A stretch of 64,000 bases of DNA from Cryptosporangium phraense (GTDB lineage: Bacteria; Actinomycetota; Actinomycetes; Mycobacteriales; Cryptosporangiaceae). The position numbers and the translations under genes were made by a program. Within the stretch, counting starts at the first letter, position 1. Each line of letters starts with the position of its first letter. The notes below the pieces were generated by a model, which was not told the origin of the DNA, searched no databases, and saw nothing but the letters and a program-made list of their open reading frames with translations. The DNA lies in assembly GCF_006912135.1 (NCBI RefSeq), contig NZ_VIRS01000005.1:124001-188000 (forward strand). Reading direction: 5' to 3'. Shown here piece after piece: positions 26,502 through 35,077 of the stretch.

Positions 26502-26914
26502 TCAGGTTGGCGGCAACAGCAGCGTGAACCCGGTCCGGCCGATCTCCTGAGCGAAGACGAGCCGGTCGGTAGCGGCCAGGTCGGTCGGCGGCCGCGTGAG
26601 ATGCGTTGCCTGCCGGTCAGCCAGCAGCGCCGCCCCGCCGGCGGCGACCGCGGCCAACCCGCCCATCAACGACCACGTCAGAAGAGTGCGCTGCCACACG
26701 TTCCCGGTGGTCGAGGAGGCCCGCACCGCCCCCACGACCTGCGCGGAGTCCCGGATCGGGAGAGAGACGATCAGCTCCCGCCCGCCGGTGCTCTCGGTGA
26801 GATGACCGGCCAGCGCGCCGGTCACAGCCGCGTCGGGACCCCGAGCGGGAGGCCGAAGACGCACAGCGCGAGCAATGCAGCCAGGAGCGCCAGCCGGCGA
26901 ACTCGTCGACGCAC
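26502..26914 (-). pseudogene. Histidine kinase remnant with kinase core deleted
   Basis: From GTG 26914 one frame gives the kinase-like N-terminus VRRRVRRLALLAALLALCVF, then stops. A second frame continues with a sensor part (ELIVSLPIRDSAQVVGAVRA), a membrane helix (TLLTWSLMGGLAAVAAGGAA) and the start of a HAMP (THLTRPPTDLAAT). It then jumps to a C-terminal ATPase-like end (GRTGFTLLLP). The His-box, N, G1 and G2 boxes are all missing. It lies directly before the orphan response regulator, whose partner it almost certainly was. Confidence 0.7.
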
Positions 26915-26978
26915 GAAAACCCCAGCGGTCAGGCCGACGTCGGGCCGGATGGCTAGTCCTTCGTCGGTGCGCTCGCCG

Positions 26979-27698
26979 TCAGCTCAGGCCATGGTCCCGG
27001 AGAGGACCGAGCGTCATACCGCGCGCCTGGGTGTCCTCGATCACGCGGGGAAGTGCGTCCACCGTCGTGCGCCAAGACCCCGCCGCGGACGTGCAGTCGG
27101 AGTCGTGCAGCAGAATCGTGCCGCCGGGCTCCAGCCGCCGCATCACGGTCGCCGCCACCGACGCGGATGTCGCGCGCTGCTCCCAGTCCCGGCCCCAGGT
27201 CGTCCACAGCACCGGTCGCAGCCGGAGCCGCCGGGCGGCTCGTAGCCCGGCGAGGCTGAGCACACCGTAGGGCGGCCGGTACCAGTTCGGCTCCTGCCCG
27301 GTGAGGTCGGCGATCAGGTCACGGGCCTGCGCGAGGTCGCGGTGCGTACCCGCGGGCGTCCGGGTCAGCAGACACCGGTGCTCGAACCCGTGCACCGCAA
27401 CCTCGTGACCGGCCGCGACCAGTTCACGGGTCAGGGTCGGCGCCCGCTGGATCTGGGTGCCGAGCAGGAAGAACGTTGCGGTGATCCGGTACCGGGCGAG
27501 CACGTCCAGGACCGGCGGCGTACCGGCGGCGTCCGGCCCGTCGTCGAAAGTCAGCGCGACCTGCCGGCCGTCCCCTCGTCCGGACAGCACCGGGAACAGC
27601 TCACGTCGCAGCGGCGTCACCGCGGTGAGCGCCGGCGCAGCCTGAGCGACCGCGAGAGCGCCGGCGACTCGGAATGCTCGGCTCACGCGCACTGACAT
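26979..27698 (-). CDS. NodB-type polysaccharide deacetylase
   Basis: A 239-residue carbohydrate esterase 4 protein. An N-terminal hydrophobic segment (residues 8-28) is a likely signal anchor or signal peptide. Family motifs are all present: TFDDGPD near residue 49 (catalytic Asp and metal Asp), HGFEH (the HxxxH metal pair), RPPYG and LLHDSD near the C-terminus. It is expected to deacetylate peptidoglycan, chitin-like or other acetylated surface polysaccharide outside the cell. A penicillin-binding-protein remnant lies next to it on the other strand, consistent with a former cell-wall locus. Confidence 0.92.
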   Translation of the reverse strand: MSVRVSRAFRVAGALAVAQAAPALTAVTPLRRELFPVLSGRGDGRQVALTFDDGPDAAGTPPVLDVLARYRITATFFLLGTQIQRAPTLTRELVAAGHEVAVHGFEHRCLLTRTPAGTHRDLAQARDLIADLTGQEPNWYRPPYGVLSLAGLRAARRLRLRPVLWTTWGRDWEQRATSASVAATVMRRLEPGGTILLHDSDCTSAAGSWRTTVDALPRVIEDTQARGMTLGPLRDHGLS

Positions 27699-27943
27699 AC
27701 CTGAAGCGTATTTTCCGACGGCTCAGCGCTCATCCAGCGACGGGTTAGCGGACGGCAAAATCCGGAGGCTCACCACTCGTCCGGCAACTACTGAGCCAGG
27801 GAGTCCGGGCAGCCGATTTTCACCTGTACCGAGGTAAGGATTGCGGTCGTCAGGTGCCGAGAACTCGATGAGTCCCGACCGCAAGGCGTTTTCCATGCCT
27901 ATGGACCAAGTCGGAACGAGGACGACCCGCCGGGCGTGTTCAT

Positions 27944-29317
27944 GTGTCACGTCGGGCCAAGGCCGCGGACCTGCCGCCGGCCGTCGGGACCGCCTCTGTC
28001 CCGGTCGACGCCGCTCACGGCGCGTACGGTCGTGCGCCGGTCACGCTGCCGCCGGACGAGCCAGCATCGCCGACTGCCCGATCGAGCCGGCGCCGACGAG
28101 TGCCGGCCGCCGTGGGTGTCGGGTCGGCGATCTGTCTGGTGCTCGCGCTGGTCAGCGGTGGGGTCACCTACGCAACCACGCCGCTTCCGAGGTTTCCGGC
28201 CCAGAGCCTGACCACGCAGATCCAGTACTCCGACGGCACGAGCTTCGCTACCTTCGCCACCGAGAACCGGGTCGAGGTTTCGCTCGACCGGGTGCCGAAG
28301 CACGTCCAGGACGCCGTCGTAGCGGCGGAGGACGCCGACTTCTGGACCAACGGCGGCGTCTCGCTCCGTGGCACCGGACGTGCCTTGTGCGGCCGCGAGA
28401 TCATCCTGGCTCAGAAACTCGGTCGCAGCGGGGGTAAAGCAGAGATTCTCCACGGCTATTTGAATACGATCTACTTCGGACGCGGCGCCTGGGGAGTTCA
28501 GTCGGCTTCGAAACCTATTCGGGAAGACCGTCGACAAACTGAGCGTCTCCGAGGGCGCGGTGCTCGCCGCGTCATCAAAGACCCGACGAATTTCGACGCC
28601 CACAACAAGCCGGCCAGCGCCAAGGGCCGGTGGGCTTACGTCCTCGCGAGCAACGACGCGTGGCGCCGCGGTGCGACCGGGGTGCTCGGGCGCCGGATCG
28701 AGCAGGAGCTGCTGGCCCTGGGCTTCACCGAGCAACAGGTGACCTGCGGATGGCCCCCGCAGTGGTGTCGATAGACCCGGGCAGCGGGGCGGTCAAGGCC
28801 TACCACGGCGGCAACTACGGCATCGACTCGCTCTGGGACGGCACGTCCGGCCAGACCTTCCCCGGACGCTCCACGCCGCTGCGCAACTCCGACGACAACT
28901 CGTGCGGCTCCCGGTGCTCGCTCACCGATGCCACCGTGAAGTCGCTGAACACCGTCTACTGGGCGCTCACCGACACGGTCGGCCCGGACGGCAAGACGGT
29001 GCTGTGGAACCACGCGTCCCACGCGGTCGCGCCGACCCGGGCGTTCAGCAGCGGACTTCCCGCTCCGCGACCGGGCCAACGGCAACATCCACGTCTACGG
29101 CAACGGCATTCCGGGGTCGATCTGGCGCGACTTCATGAAGGTCGCGCTGCGGAACCAGGACGTGCGGAACTTCGCCGACCCGGTATGGGACGGTTCGAAA
29201 CCCGGGAACGCCCCGGTCCCCTCCCCGTCGACCGACGCACCACAGCCCGACCTGGCGCAGCCCGTTCCGTCGACGACCGACCCCAACGCCGACCAGAACG
29301 CAGGTCAGCAGGGTTAG
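27944..29317 (+). pseudogene. Class A penicillin-binding protein remnant
   Basis: Starts (GTG) with a basic N-terminus, then a membrane helix (GVGSAICLVLALVSGGVTYA) and glycosyltransferase-51 pieces: AAEDADFW and YLNTIYFGRGAWGVQSAS. Frame changes near 28510 and 28575 lead to KDPTNFDAHNKPASAKGRWAYVL and TEQQV. Another frame carries transpeptidase pieces AVVSIDPGSGAVKAYHGG and SLTDATVKSLNTVYWALT. A last frame carries YGNGIPGSIWRDFMKVAL and a Pro/Ser/Asp tail. The SxxK segment, most of the middle and the KTG region are missing. Length is about 1.4 kb against more than 2 kb for intact homologues. Clearly non-functional. Confidence 0.85.
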
Positions 29318-30849
29318 CGCGTGGTGAAGTTCGCCATCATCGCCATGTCCTCGTGTTCGAGGTTGTGGCAGTGGAACACGTACTTCCCCGGGTAGCCGTC
29401 GAATTTGATCGCGATCGCGGCTTCCTCGGCCGGACGCAGATCGATCGTGTCCTTCCACCCGGCGTCCGACGGCAGGGGCGAGCCGAGCCCGCGGGAGAGG
29501 ACCTGGAAGGGGTTGAGATGCAGGTGTACCGGGTGGTGGAAGTCGGCGGTGAGCCGCCAAATTTCGGTGGTGCCGAGCCGGCACGCCGCCGCGACGACGT
29601 CCGGGCCGAACGGCTGTCCGTCGATCACCCAGCCGGTGGTGTGGCCGACGTTGCCGCGCCGGAACCGAAAGGTCCGCGTGACCGCCGCGTCGGCGGTCCG
29701 GAGATCCTCGACCGTGCTCAGCCGCTCGGGCAGCACGAAGTCGTCCGAGACCGGCGACCCGACCCGGAAGCATAGGATCCGATCCATCCCGGGTTCGCCG
29801 AACTCGTTGCGCAGCGTGACGAGAGTGCCCGGCCGGTAGCCGCTGAAATCGACGACCGCGTCCAGGCGCTGCGCCGGGGCGAGTTCGAAATGCTGGTGTC
29901 GCACGGGCGCGGCGAGTAGGCCGCCGTCGCTGCCGATCTGGGTCAGACCGCCATCGGGTGACGGATCCAGCCGTAGATCGAGGCGGCGCGCGTTGCACGC
30001 GTTGAGCAGCCGCAGCCGGTAGCTCGCGCCGACGACCGTGGCGACCGGCCAGGGCACGCCGTTGACGAGCATCACGTCACCGAGAACACCGGCCTCGTAG
30101 GGGCTGCGGACGCCCGGCTCGCCGGTGAGCGTCGGATCGAGGCTCGGGTAGCGGAGCGAACCGTCGGCGTCGAAACTGCGGTCGGTGATCATCAGCGGGA
30201 GCTCACGCGGCCCGCTCGGCAGCCGCAACCGGTCCTCTTCGGAATCCCGGACCAGATGGAAGCCGGCCAGACCCCGCCAGACGCTCGGCCCGGTGAAGTC
30301 CATCCGGTGATCGTGGTACCAGAGCGTCGCCGCCCGTTGCTCGAGCGGATAGGTGTAGGTGCGCTGCCCGAACCGGACGTCACCGCCCATGTGCCGGTGG
30401 TCGTGGACCGGCATTCGACCGGCCGGGTGGACGAAGTCCAGCGGGTAGCCGTCGCTGGCCGGCGGTGTGCGACCTCCGTGCAGGTGGACGACCGTCGGCA
30501 CCGGGAGCCGGTTGACGTGGGTGACCGAACACGGACGACCACGCCGGCTGACGATCGTCGGGCCCGGGAACGTGCCGTTGTAGGCCCAGACCGTGGTGCG
30601 GACGCCGGGAAGGATCTCCGCCGAGGCCGCCCGCTGGACGATCCGATAGTGGTCACCGGAAGCGTCGCGACGGTACGGCGTCAGCACCGGTGGAACCGTC
30701 AGGGGACGAACGAACGGTCTCGGCCGGGGACGACGGCTCGGCAGGACTCGGCCGGTGGAGGCCGACCCCTCGCCGCCGAGGACGAACGGCACTCCCACAC
30801 CGAGGCTGACCCCGGCCGCGAGGAAACCCCGGCGGGTGATCGGCTTCAT
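29314..30849 (-). CDS. Multicopper oxidase (Tat-exported)
   Basis: A 511-residue three-cupredoxin oxidase. The N-terminus TRRGFLAAG with a hydrophobic stretch is a twin-arginine signal. Copper ligands are visible in the four classic motifs: HLHGG, WYHDHR, HPVHLH near residue 443 and HCHNLEHEDM at 493-502, giving type 1 and trinuclear sites. It resembles the CotA/bilirubin-oxidase-like group and may oxidise metal ions or phenolics. The ATG at 30849 overlaps the end of the membrane-protein gene upstream (ATGA). The MarR double operator upstream of that gene probably controls both. Confidence 0.92.
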   Translation of the reverse strand: MKPITRRGFLAAGVSLGVGVPFVLGGEGSASTGRVLPSRRPRPRPFVRPLTVPPVLTPYRRDASGDHYRIVQRAASAEILPGVRTTVWAYNGTFPGPTIVSRRGRPCSVTHVNRLPVPTVVHLHGGRTPPASDGYPLDFVHPAGRMPVHDHRHMGGDVRFGQRTYTYPLEQRAATLWYHDHRMDFTGPSVWRGLAGFHLVRDSEEDRLRLPSGPRELPLMITDRSFDADGSLRYPSLDPTLTGEPGVRSPYEAGVLGDVMLVNGVPWPVATVVGASYRLRLLNACNARRLDLRLDPSPDGGLTQIGSDGGLLAAPVRHQHFELAPAQRLDAVVDFSGYRPGTLVTLRNEFGEPGMDRILCFRVGSPVSDDFVLPERLSTVEDLRTADAAVTRTFRFRRGNVGHTTGWVIDGQPFGPDVVAAACRLGTTEIWRLTADFHHPVHLHLNPFQVLSRGLGSPLPSDAGWKDTIDLRPAEEAAIAIKFDGYPGKYVFHCHNLEHEDMAMMANFTTR

Positions 30850-31223
30850 CGGCGCGTCCAAGCCCAGAGCGCCGGTAACACGCTCAGCACGATGATGCCG
30901 ACGCCCAGCGGCACGTGTAGCGCGATGGCCCGGGCGAAGCCCAGCGCGATCTGCGCCGCGATCAAGCCGAAGAGGCCGAGGCAGGCGAGGAGCGGCCACC
31001 ACGGTCCACCTCCCGGCCGCCAGAGGAGCCCGGCTGCGACCGCCGAGACTAGTACGGCGACACCGGCGTAGGTGGCGTTCTCCCGGTGGGTGTGCAGCGA
31101 ACCGTACGTGCCCGACAAGAACTGGCCGGCGAACACAGCCTGATCGAACAGCATCACGGCCGCCACCGTGCTGGTGGCTCGGAACACCCCGAGGGGCCAG
31201 CGCGGACGTGCGGATGAGGACAC
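30846..31223 (-). CDS. Small four-helix membrane protein coupled to multicopper oxidase
   Basis: About 125 residues from the GTG at 31223, which has GGAG five bases upstream. An ATG at 31259 would add 12 residues but lies inside the MarR operator, so it is less likely. Four hydrophobic segments are visible, including VAAVMLFDQAVFAGQFL and LGVGIIVLSVLPALWAW. His residues in HTHRENATYAG could bind metal or haem. No family recognised with certainty. It overlaps the oxidase gene by four bases and may deliver electrons, copper or a partner function to it; this is inference. Confidence 0.75.
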   Translation of the reverse strand: MSSSARPRWPLGVFRATSTVAAVMLFDQAVFAGQFLSGTYGSLHTHRENATYAGVAVLVSAVAAGLLWRPGGGPWWPLLACLGLFGLIAAQIALGFARAIALHVPLGVGIIVLSVLPALWAWTRR

Positions 31224-31236
31224 ACCGTCTCCAAAT

Positions 31237-31267
31237 AGATTCAGATGAATCGGATTCATTTGAATCT
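31237..31267. promoter_or_regulatory. Double MarR-type operator
   Basis: Two tandem copies of GATTCA-NN-TGAATC (31238-31251 and 31253-31266) form a larger 15+1+15 palindrome with one mismatch. It lies between the divergent marR gene (start 31284) and the membrane-protein/multicopper oxidase operon (start 31223), where bound MarR would block both promoters. Confidence 0.85.
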
Positions 31268-31283
31268 AACATAGGATGGAGCG

Positions 31284-31724
31284 GTGCCCGATCCGCCCGG
31301 CGTGACGATGAGGCTGGGGCTGCTGCTGCGCCAGTCGCATCGGCGAGCCGCCGGCGCCCTCGCCGACGTGCTGTCCGAGCTCGACCTCACCAATCGCCAT
31401 TTCGGCGTGCTGCTGATCCTCGACCGCGACGGAGTCTCGACCCAGCGCGATCTGATCCGCGAGACCGGCAGCGACAAGGCCGGGATGGTCCGCACCGTGG
31501 AAGAACTGGAGAAGCGCGGTTACCTGACCCGGTCGACGTCAGCGTTCGACCGCCGGGTGGCCGACCTCACCCTGACCGAGCCGGGACAGGCGGTGTTCGA
31601 CCAGGCGCGCCGGGGCGCGGCCAAGACCGCGGAGGCGCTGTTCAACACGTTCGACCAGGAGGAATTGGCGGCGCTGGAAGATCTCCTGACCCGCTTCCTG
31701 GCCGCGACCGGGCCGGACGAGTAA
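31284..31724 (+). CDS. MarR-family transcriptional regulator
   Basis: A 146-residue winged-helix dimer-forming regulator. The HTH lies near residues 50-75 (STQRDLIRETGSDKAGMVRT) and the wing region at DRRVADLTLTEPG, which contains the signature DxR(A/V) of the family. Helices at both ends form the dimer interface. It starts with GTG 17 bp after the double operator; a later ATG at 31305 is possible. Divergent from the multicopper oxidase operon, it likely represses it and itself and is released by a ligand such as a phenolic compound or metal/oxidative stress. Confidence 0.9.
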   Translation: MPDPPGVTMRLGLLLRQSHRRAAGALADVLSELDLTNRHFGVLLILDRDGVSTQRDLIRETGSDKAGMVRTVEELEKRGYLTRSTSAFDRRVADLTLTEPGQAVFDQARRGAAKTAEALFNTFDQEELAALEDLLTRFLAATGPDE

Positions 31725-31755
31725 GCGGATCGCGACCGTCCGGCGTGTAGGGAAC

Positions 31756-32253
31756 GTGACGGACGTGGATTTCCAGGAGTTCTACCGAGCGAACCGGGAT
31801 CCGTGCTTGCGCGCGGTCCTGGTCGGCGTCGGCGACCGGCAGTTGGCTGAGGATCTGGTCGCCGAGGCGTTCGCCCGAGCGTGGGCGGCATGGCCGAAGG
31901 TCAGTCGTCATCCGGCGCCACGGGCGTGGGTCGTACGGACGGCGAACAACACCCGGATCTCGTGGTGGCGCCGGAGACGACGGGAAACCGCGCTCGACGA
32001 CGCAGCAGACGTCGCCGCGGCCCCCCAGAGTGACCGTGGGGTGGATCCCGCCCTCCTGGGCCTGCTGCGCCAACTTCCCCAGCGGCAGCGCGAAGTGATC
32101 GCGTACCGGGTCTTCCTGGACCTCGACACCGATGCCACCGCGCAGGCGCTCGGTATCGCGCCGGGAACCGTCAAGGCCCACCTCTCGCGCGCGGTCGCGA
32201 CCCTGCGCGCCAACCACATTCTCGTCGGCAACTCATCGGAGGCACGACCATGA
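31756..32253 (+). CDS. SigE-family ECF RNA polymerase sigma factor
   Basis: A 165-residue sigma-70 factor of the actinobacterial SigE family (TIGR02983 type). Region 2 is near residues 5-70 (FYRANRDPCLRAVLVGVG, DLVAEAFARAWAAW), region 4 near 100-155 with LPQRQREVIAYRVFLDLD and the HTH AQALGIAPGTVKAHLSRA. Unlike most ECFs there is no obvious zinc-type anti-sigma partner. The next gene, overlapping by four bases, encodes a membrane-anchored protein that may regulate it. Starts with GTG. Confidence 0.9.
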   Translation: MTDVDFQEFYRANRDPCLRAVLVGVGDRQLAEDLVAEAFARAWAAWPKVSRHPAPRAWVVRTANNTRISWWRRRRRETALDDAADVAAAPQSDRGVDPALLGLLRQLPQRQREVIAYRVFLDLDTDATAQALGIAPGTVKAHLSRAVATLRANHILVGNSSEARP

Positions 32254-32891
32254 GCGACTACGACTCGGACGTCTTCACCGCACTGAAGACGTCGTTCGAC
32301 GGCGTCACGATGGAGACCCCGGCCGCGCGGATCGAGTTGGCCGGCCGAACCCTGCAGCGCCGGCGGAGGCATCGGCTGGCGGGAATGACCGCGGCCGGGA
32401 TGGCGGTCGCGGCCGTCGCCGTCGGCATCCCGCTCTACAGCAGTTCATCGACCGCTCCCAGGGTCCAGGTGCGTCCCGCGGCCTATACGGTCGAGACCCA
32501 GACCGACGGCACGGTGCGGGCGTCCTGGGACAAGAAACGATACTTCGAGGACCACGAAGGTCTGCAGGCCGCGCTGCGCAAGGCGGGCTTCCCGGTCCTG
32601 ATCAAAGAGGGAAAGTTCTGCCGGGGGCCGCAGGACGACGCGACGCTCGACCCGAGCGGTGTCGGCCCCGGCGTGCCGAGCGTCATGAGGGGCGTACGCG
32701 GTGACGACGGCAGGGTCACCTTCATCTTCACCCCGTCGGCCGTGCCGCCCGGGAAGCAGCTGTTCATCGGCTTCCTGAACCGGTCACAACTGGCCGCGGT
32801 CCACGGGAACCCGGGATCGGTCGAGCGCCTGGTGCCGACCGGCACCTCGCTGGTCTGCACAACCGACGCGCCGCCGGCCCACGAGCGGTGA
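32250..32891 (+). CDS. Membrane-anchored protein coupled to SigE-family sigma factor
   Basis: A 213-residue protein. The cytoplasmic N-terminus (residues 1-45) includes the conserved-looking TPAARIELAGRTLQRRRRHR, followed by one helix (MTAAGMAVAAVAVGIPLY, about 48-66) and an external domain of about 140 residues. Two Cys residues in the external part (KFCRGPQ and LVCTT) could pair. The arrangement resembles an anti-sigma-like regulator without a zinc motif; this is by context only. ATG overlaps the sigma factor stop (ATGA). Confidence 0.75.
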   Translation: MSDYDSDVFTALKTSFDGVTMETPAARIELAGRTLQRRRRHRLAGMTAAGMAVAAVAVGIPLYSSSSTAPRVQVRPAAYTVETQTDGTVRASWDKKRYFEDHEGLQAALRKAGFPVLIKEGKFCRGPQDDATLDPSGVGPGVPSVMRGVRGDDGRVTFIFTPSAVPPGKQLFIGFLNRSQLAAVHGNPGSVERLVPTGTSLVCTTDAPPAHER

Positions 32892-32918
32892 GCGCGCGGG
32901 TGGGCGATGACCCCGCGG

Positions 32919-33215
32919 TCATCGCCCACCGGTCAGACGAGCTGCGGGCCGTACCCGCCGCCACCCCCGGGCAGCGGCGATCAGCTCCTTCGGCGGAAGG
33001 CTCTCGAGCAGGAGCCCGCTCGCGCCGGCGGCCAGCGCCCGGTGCACGTATTCGTCGGAGTCGAACGGGGTGAGGAGCAGAACGCGCACCGCCGGTCCGG
33101 ACGACAGGATCGCCTCGGTCGCGGCCGGCCCGTCCGGCTTCAGCATCCGGATGTCGAGGATGGCCAGGTCGGACGGAGAAGCGCGGTCGTCGGCGAGCAG
33201 GATGCGAAGCGTCAC
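32919..33215 (-). pseudogene. NarL-type response regulator remnant
   Basis: Begins VTLRILLADD (acidic pair) but jumps at once to DLAILDIRMLKPDGPAATE, the phospho-Asp region. About 35 receiver residues are thus missing. It then continues with VRVLLLTPFDSDEYVHRALAAG and SGLLLESLPPKELIAA. The usual Lys in FLLK is replaced in GLLLES. The frame ends without the LuxR-type HTH domain. It is an internally deleted, 3'-truncated copy. No kinase is adjacent. Confidence 0.75.
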
Positions 33216-33315
33216 TCGGGCTCTCCGATCGGGCGGAGCCGGGCAAGTCCGGCGACGTCTTTGCCGCGCTGTGCTCGTCAGGTTCGTGTCAGGTGCCGCC
33301 GCCCAGACTCCACCC

Positions 33316-33372
33316 GTGAACCCCGCGCTCTCTCGCCTGCTCAACGATCACACCGAACGCGTGACCGCGTGA
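33316..33372 (+). CDS. Possible 18-residue leader ORF
   Basis: GTG-started ORF VNPALSRLLNDHTERVTA whose TGA overlaps the GTG of the DedA gene (GTGA), the same coupling used between the next three genes. It may be a short translated leader for the operon or the 3' end of a lost gene. No ribosome site is clear. Confidence 0.35.
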   Translation: MNPALSRLLNDHTERVTA

Positions 33373-34004
33373 CCCACTACCTGGACCCCGAGTTCCTTAT
33401 CTCGACGTTCGGCCTGATCGGCATCCTCACCGTGGTGTTCGCCGAATCGGGCCTGCTGATCGGGTTCTTCCTCCCCGGCGACTCGCTGCTGTTCACCACC
33501 GGACTGCTCGTGGCCGACGGCACATACCTCCACCAGCCGCTCTGGCTGATCTGCCTACTCGTGTCGGCCGCGGCCGTCGCCGGAGACCAGGTCGGCTACC
33601 TGTTCGGCCGACGGATCGGGCCCGCCCTGTTCCGGCGCGAAGACTCCCGGCTGTTCAAACGACACAACCTCGACCGCGCCCGCGAGTTCTTCGACAAATA
33701 CGGCGCCCGGTCCATCGTCCTGGCCCGCTTCGTCCCGGTCGTCCGCACATTCACCCCGATCGTGGCCGGCGCCACCCGAATGCACTACCGCACGTTCGTC
33801 GTCTACAACGTCATCGGCGGGGTGCTCTGGTCGATCGGCGTCACCGTGCTCGGCTACTTCCTCGGCCAGATCGCGGTCGTCCGCGACCACATCGAACTGA
33901 TCCTGATCGGGATCGTCGTCATCTCGGTAATACCCATCGGCGTCGAACTGCTCCGCGGCCGGGCCCGCAGCCGCCGCGCCGCCACGAAACACGACGCGTC
34001 GTGA
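33369..34004 (+). CDS. DedA-family membrane protein
   Basis: A 211-residue DedA (VTT-domain) protein. Conserved family segments are E-SGLLIGFFLPGDSLLF near residue 30 and RFVPVVRTFTPIVAGATRM near 120, with four to five membrane segments and a basic C-terminal tail. DedA proteins are linked to lipid-carrier recycling (for example undecaprenyl phosphate) and membrane homeostasis. It is the first main gene of an overlapping three-gene unit with a GT28-type glycosyltransferase and a phosphoesterase, suggesting a role in lipid or glycolipid handling. The GTG start at 33369 overlaps the short upstream ORF. Confidence 0.93.
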   Translation: MTHYLDPEFLISTFGLIGILTVVFAESGLLIGFFLPGDSLLFTTGLLVADGTYLHQPLWLICLLVSAAAVAGDQVGYLFGRRIGPALFRREDSRLFKRHNLDRAREFFDKYGARSIVLARFVPVVRTFTPIVAGATRMHYRTFVVYNVIGGVLWSIGVTVLGYFLGQIAVVRDHIELILIGIVVISVIPIGVELLRGRARSRRAATKHDAS

Positions 34005-35077
34005 GCCTGCCGGGCAAGATCGCGGTGGTCTCGGCGAGCTTCGGCGCCGGACACGACGGTGCGGCGCGGGAAATCGCCCGGCAACTCGCCCAGGCCGGGT
34101 ACGCCGTCGACCGGCACGACTTCCTCGACGTGCTCCCGGGCGGCCTCGGTCGGTACGCGCGCCGGGCTTATCGGCGTGGACTGAAGATGCTGCCGTCGAG
34201 CTGGGACTGGATCCTGCGCGCCAGCGGCGGGAGCGACACGCCGCGCCGCGTCGCGGCGGCCCTCGACAGGGTCGCCGGCGAGCGATTGTCAGCGGCCCTC
34301 GGACCCGACCCGGCGGCGGTAATATCCACGTATCCGCTGGCCAGCCAGCTGCTAGGGCAGCTGCGGACTCGCGGCGCGCTACGCGCACCGGCCATCACGT
34401 TCCTCACCGACATGTCCGTGCACCCGCTCTGGGTCGCCGACGGGGTGGACGCGCACCTGGCGCTGCACCCGATCCCCGCCGGTCAGGCCGACGCGCTGGG
34501 CGCGGCGCGCACCTGCATCACCGGTGCCGCGGTGGATCCCGCGTTCCGCCCCGCTCGCGATCCGGTGGAGCGCCGTGCGGCCCGCGCTGCGTTCGGACTT
34601 CCGGACGGCCCACCGCTCGCGCTGATCGTCGCCGGCTCCTGGGGGGTCGGCGCGGTGGACCGCTCCGCCTGGGACGTGACGGCCACCGGGCTCGCCCTCC
34701 CGGTCGTCGTCTGCGGGGAGAACACGGCGCTGCGAAACCGGCTGCGACGCGACGGCACGGGCATCGCGCTGGGCTGGGTCGAGGACATGCCGACGCTGCT
34801 GCGGGCGTGCGACGTCGTGGTCCAGAACGCCGGCGGCCTGACGTCGCTGGAGGCCCTGGCGTCCGGCGTACCGGTCGTGACCTACCGGGCGCTGCCCGGC
34901 CACGGGCGCACCAACGCCGCGGCCCTCGCCGACGCCGGATGGGCCGCGTGGGCCCACGATGCCGGTGAACTGCCCCGGGTACTCGCGACCGCACTCACCG
35001 CACCGGCCTCGCCGCTCTTCCGGCGCGCGTCGGCGGCCGACGTCTTCGCCTTGCTCAGCGCCGGAGTCGCGGCATGA
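34001..35077 (+). CDS. MGDG-synthase-like glycosyltransferase (GT28 type)
   Basis: A 358-residue GT-B fold protein. The N-terminal domain has VVSASFGAGHDGAAREIA, typical of the monogalactosyldiacylglycerol-synthase N-domain, and the acceptor-side segment FLTDMSVHPLWV. The C-terminal UDP-sugar domain has NAGGLTSLEALASGVPVV and PGHGRTNAAAL near residues 275-320. It is predicted to be membrane-associated and to transfer a sugar to a lipid acceptor (diacylglycerol or polyprenol); the donor is not readable. GTG start overlaps the DedA stop; its own stop overlaps the phosphoesterase ATG. Confidence 0.88.
   Translation: MSLPGKIAVVSASFGAGHDGAAREIARQLAQAGYAVDRHDFLDVLPGGLGRYARRAYRRGLKMLPSSWDWILRASGGSDTPRRVAAALDRVAGERLSAALGPDPAAVISTYPLASQLLGQLRTRGALRAPAITFLTDMSVHPLWVADGVDAHLALHPIPAGQADALGAARTCITGAAVDPAFRPARDPVERRAARAAFGLPDGPPLALIVAGSWGVGAVDRSAWDVTATGLALPVVVCGENTALRNRLRRDGTGIALGWVEDMPTLLRACDVVVQNAGGLTSLEALASGVPVVTYRALPGHGRTNAAALADAGWAAWAHDAGELPRVLATALTAPASPLFRRASAADVFALLSAGVAA

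Noticed and set aside
27723-27950. A 75-codon minus-strand ORF between the deacetylase and PBP remnant
   Set aside because: No recognisable feature, no ribosome site and overlap with the PBP remnant; probably chance.
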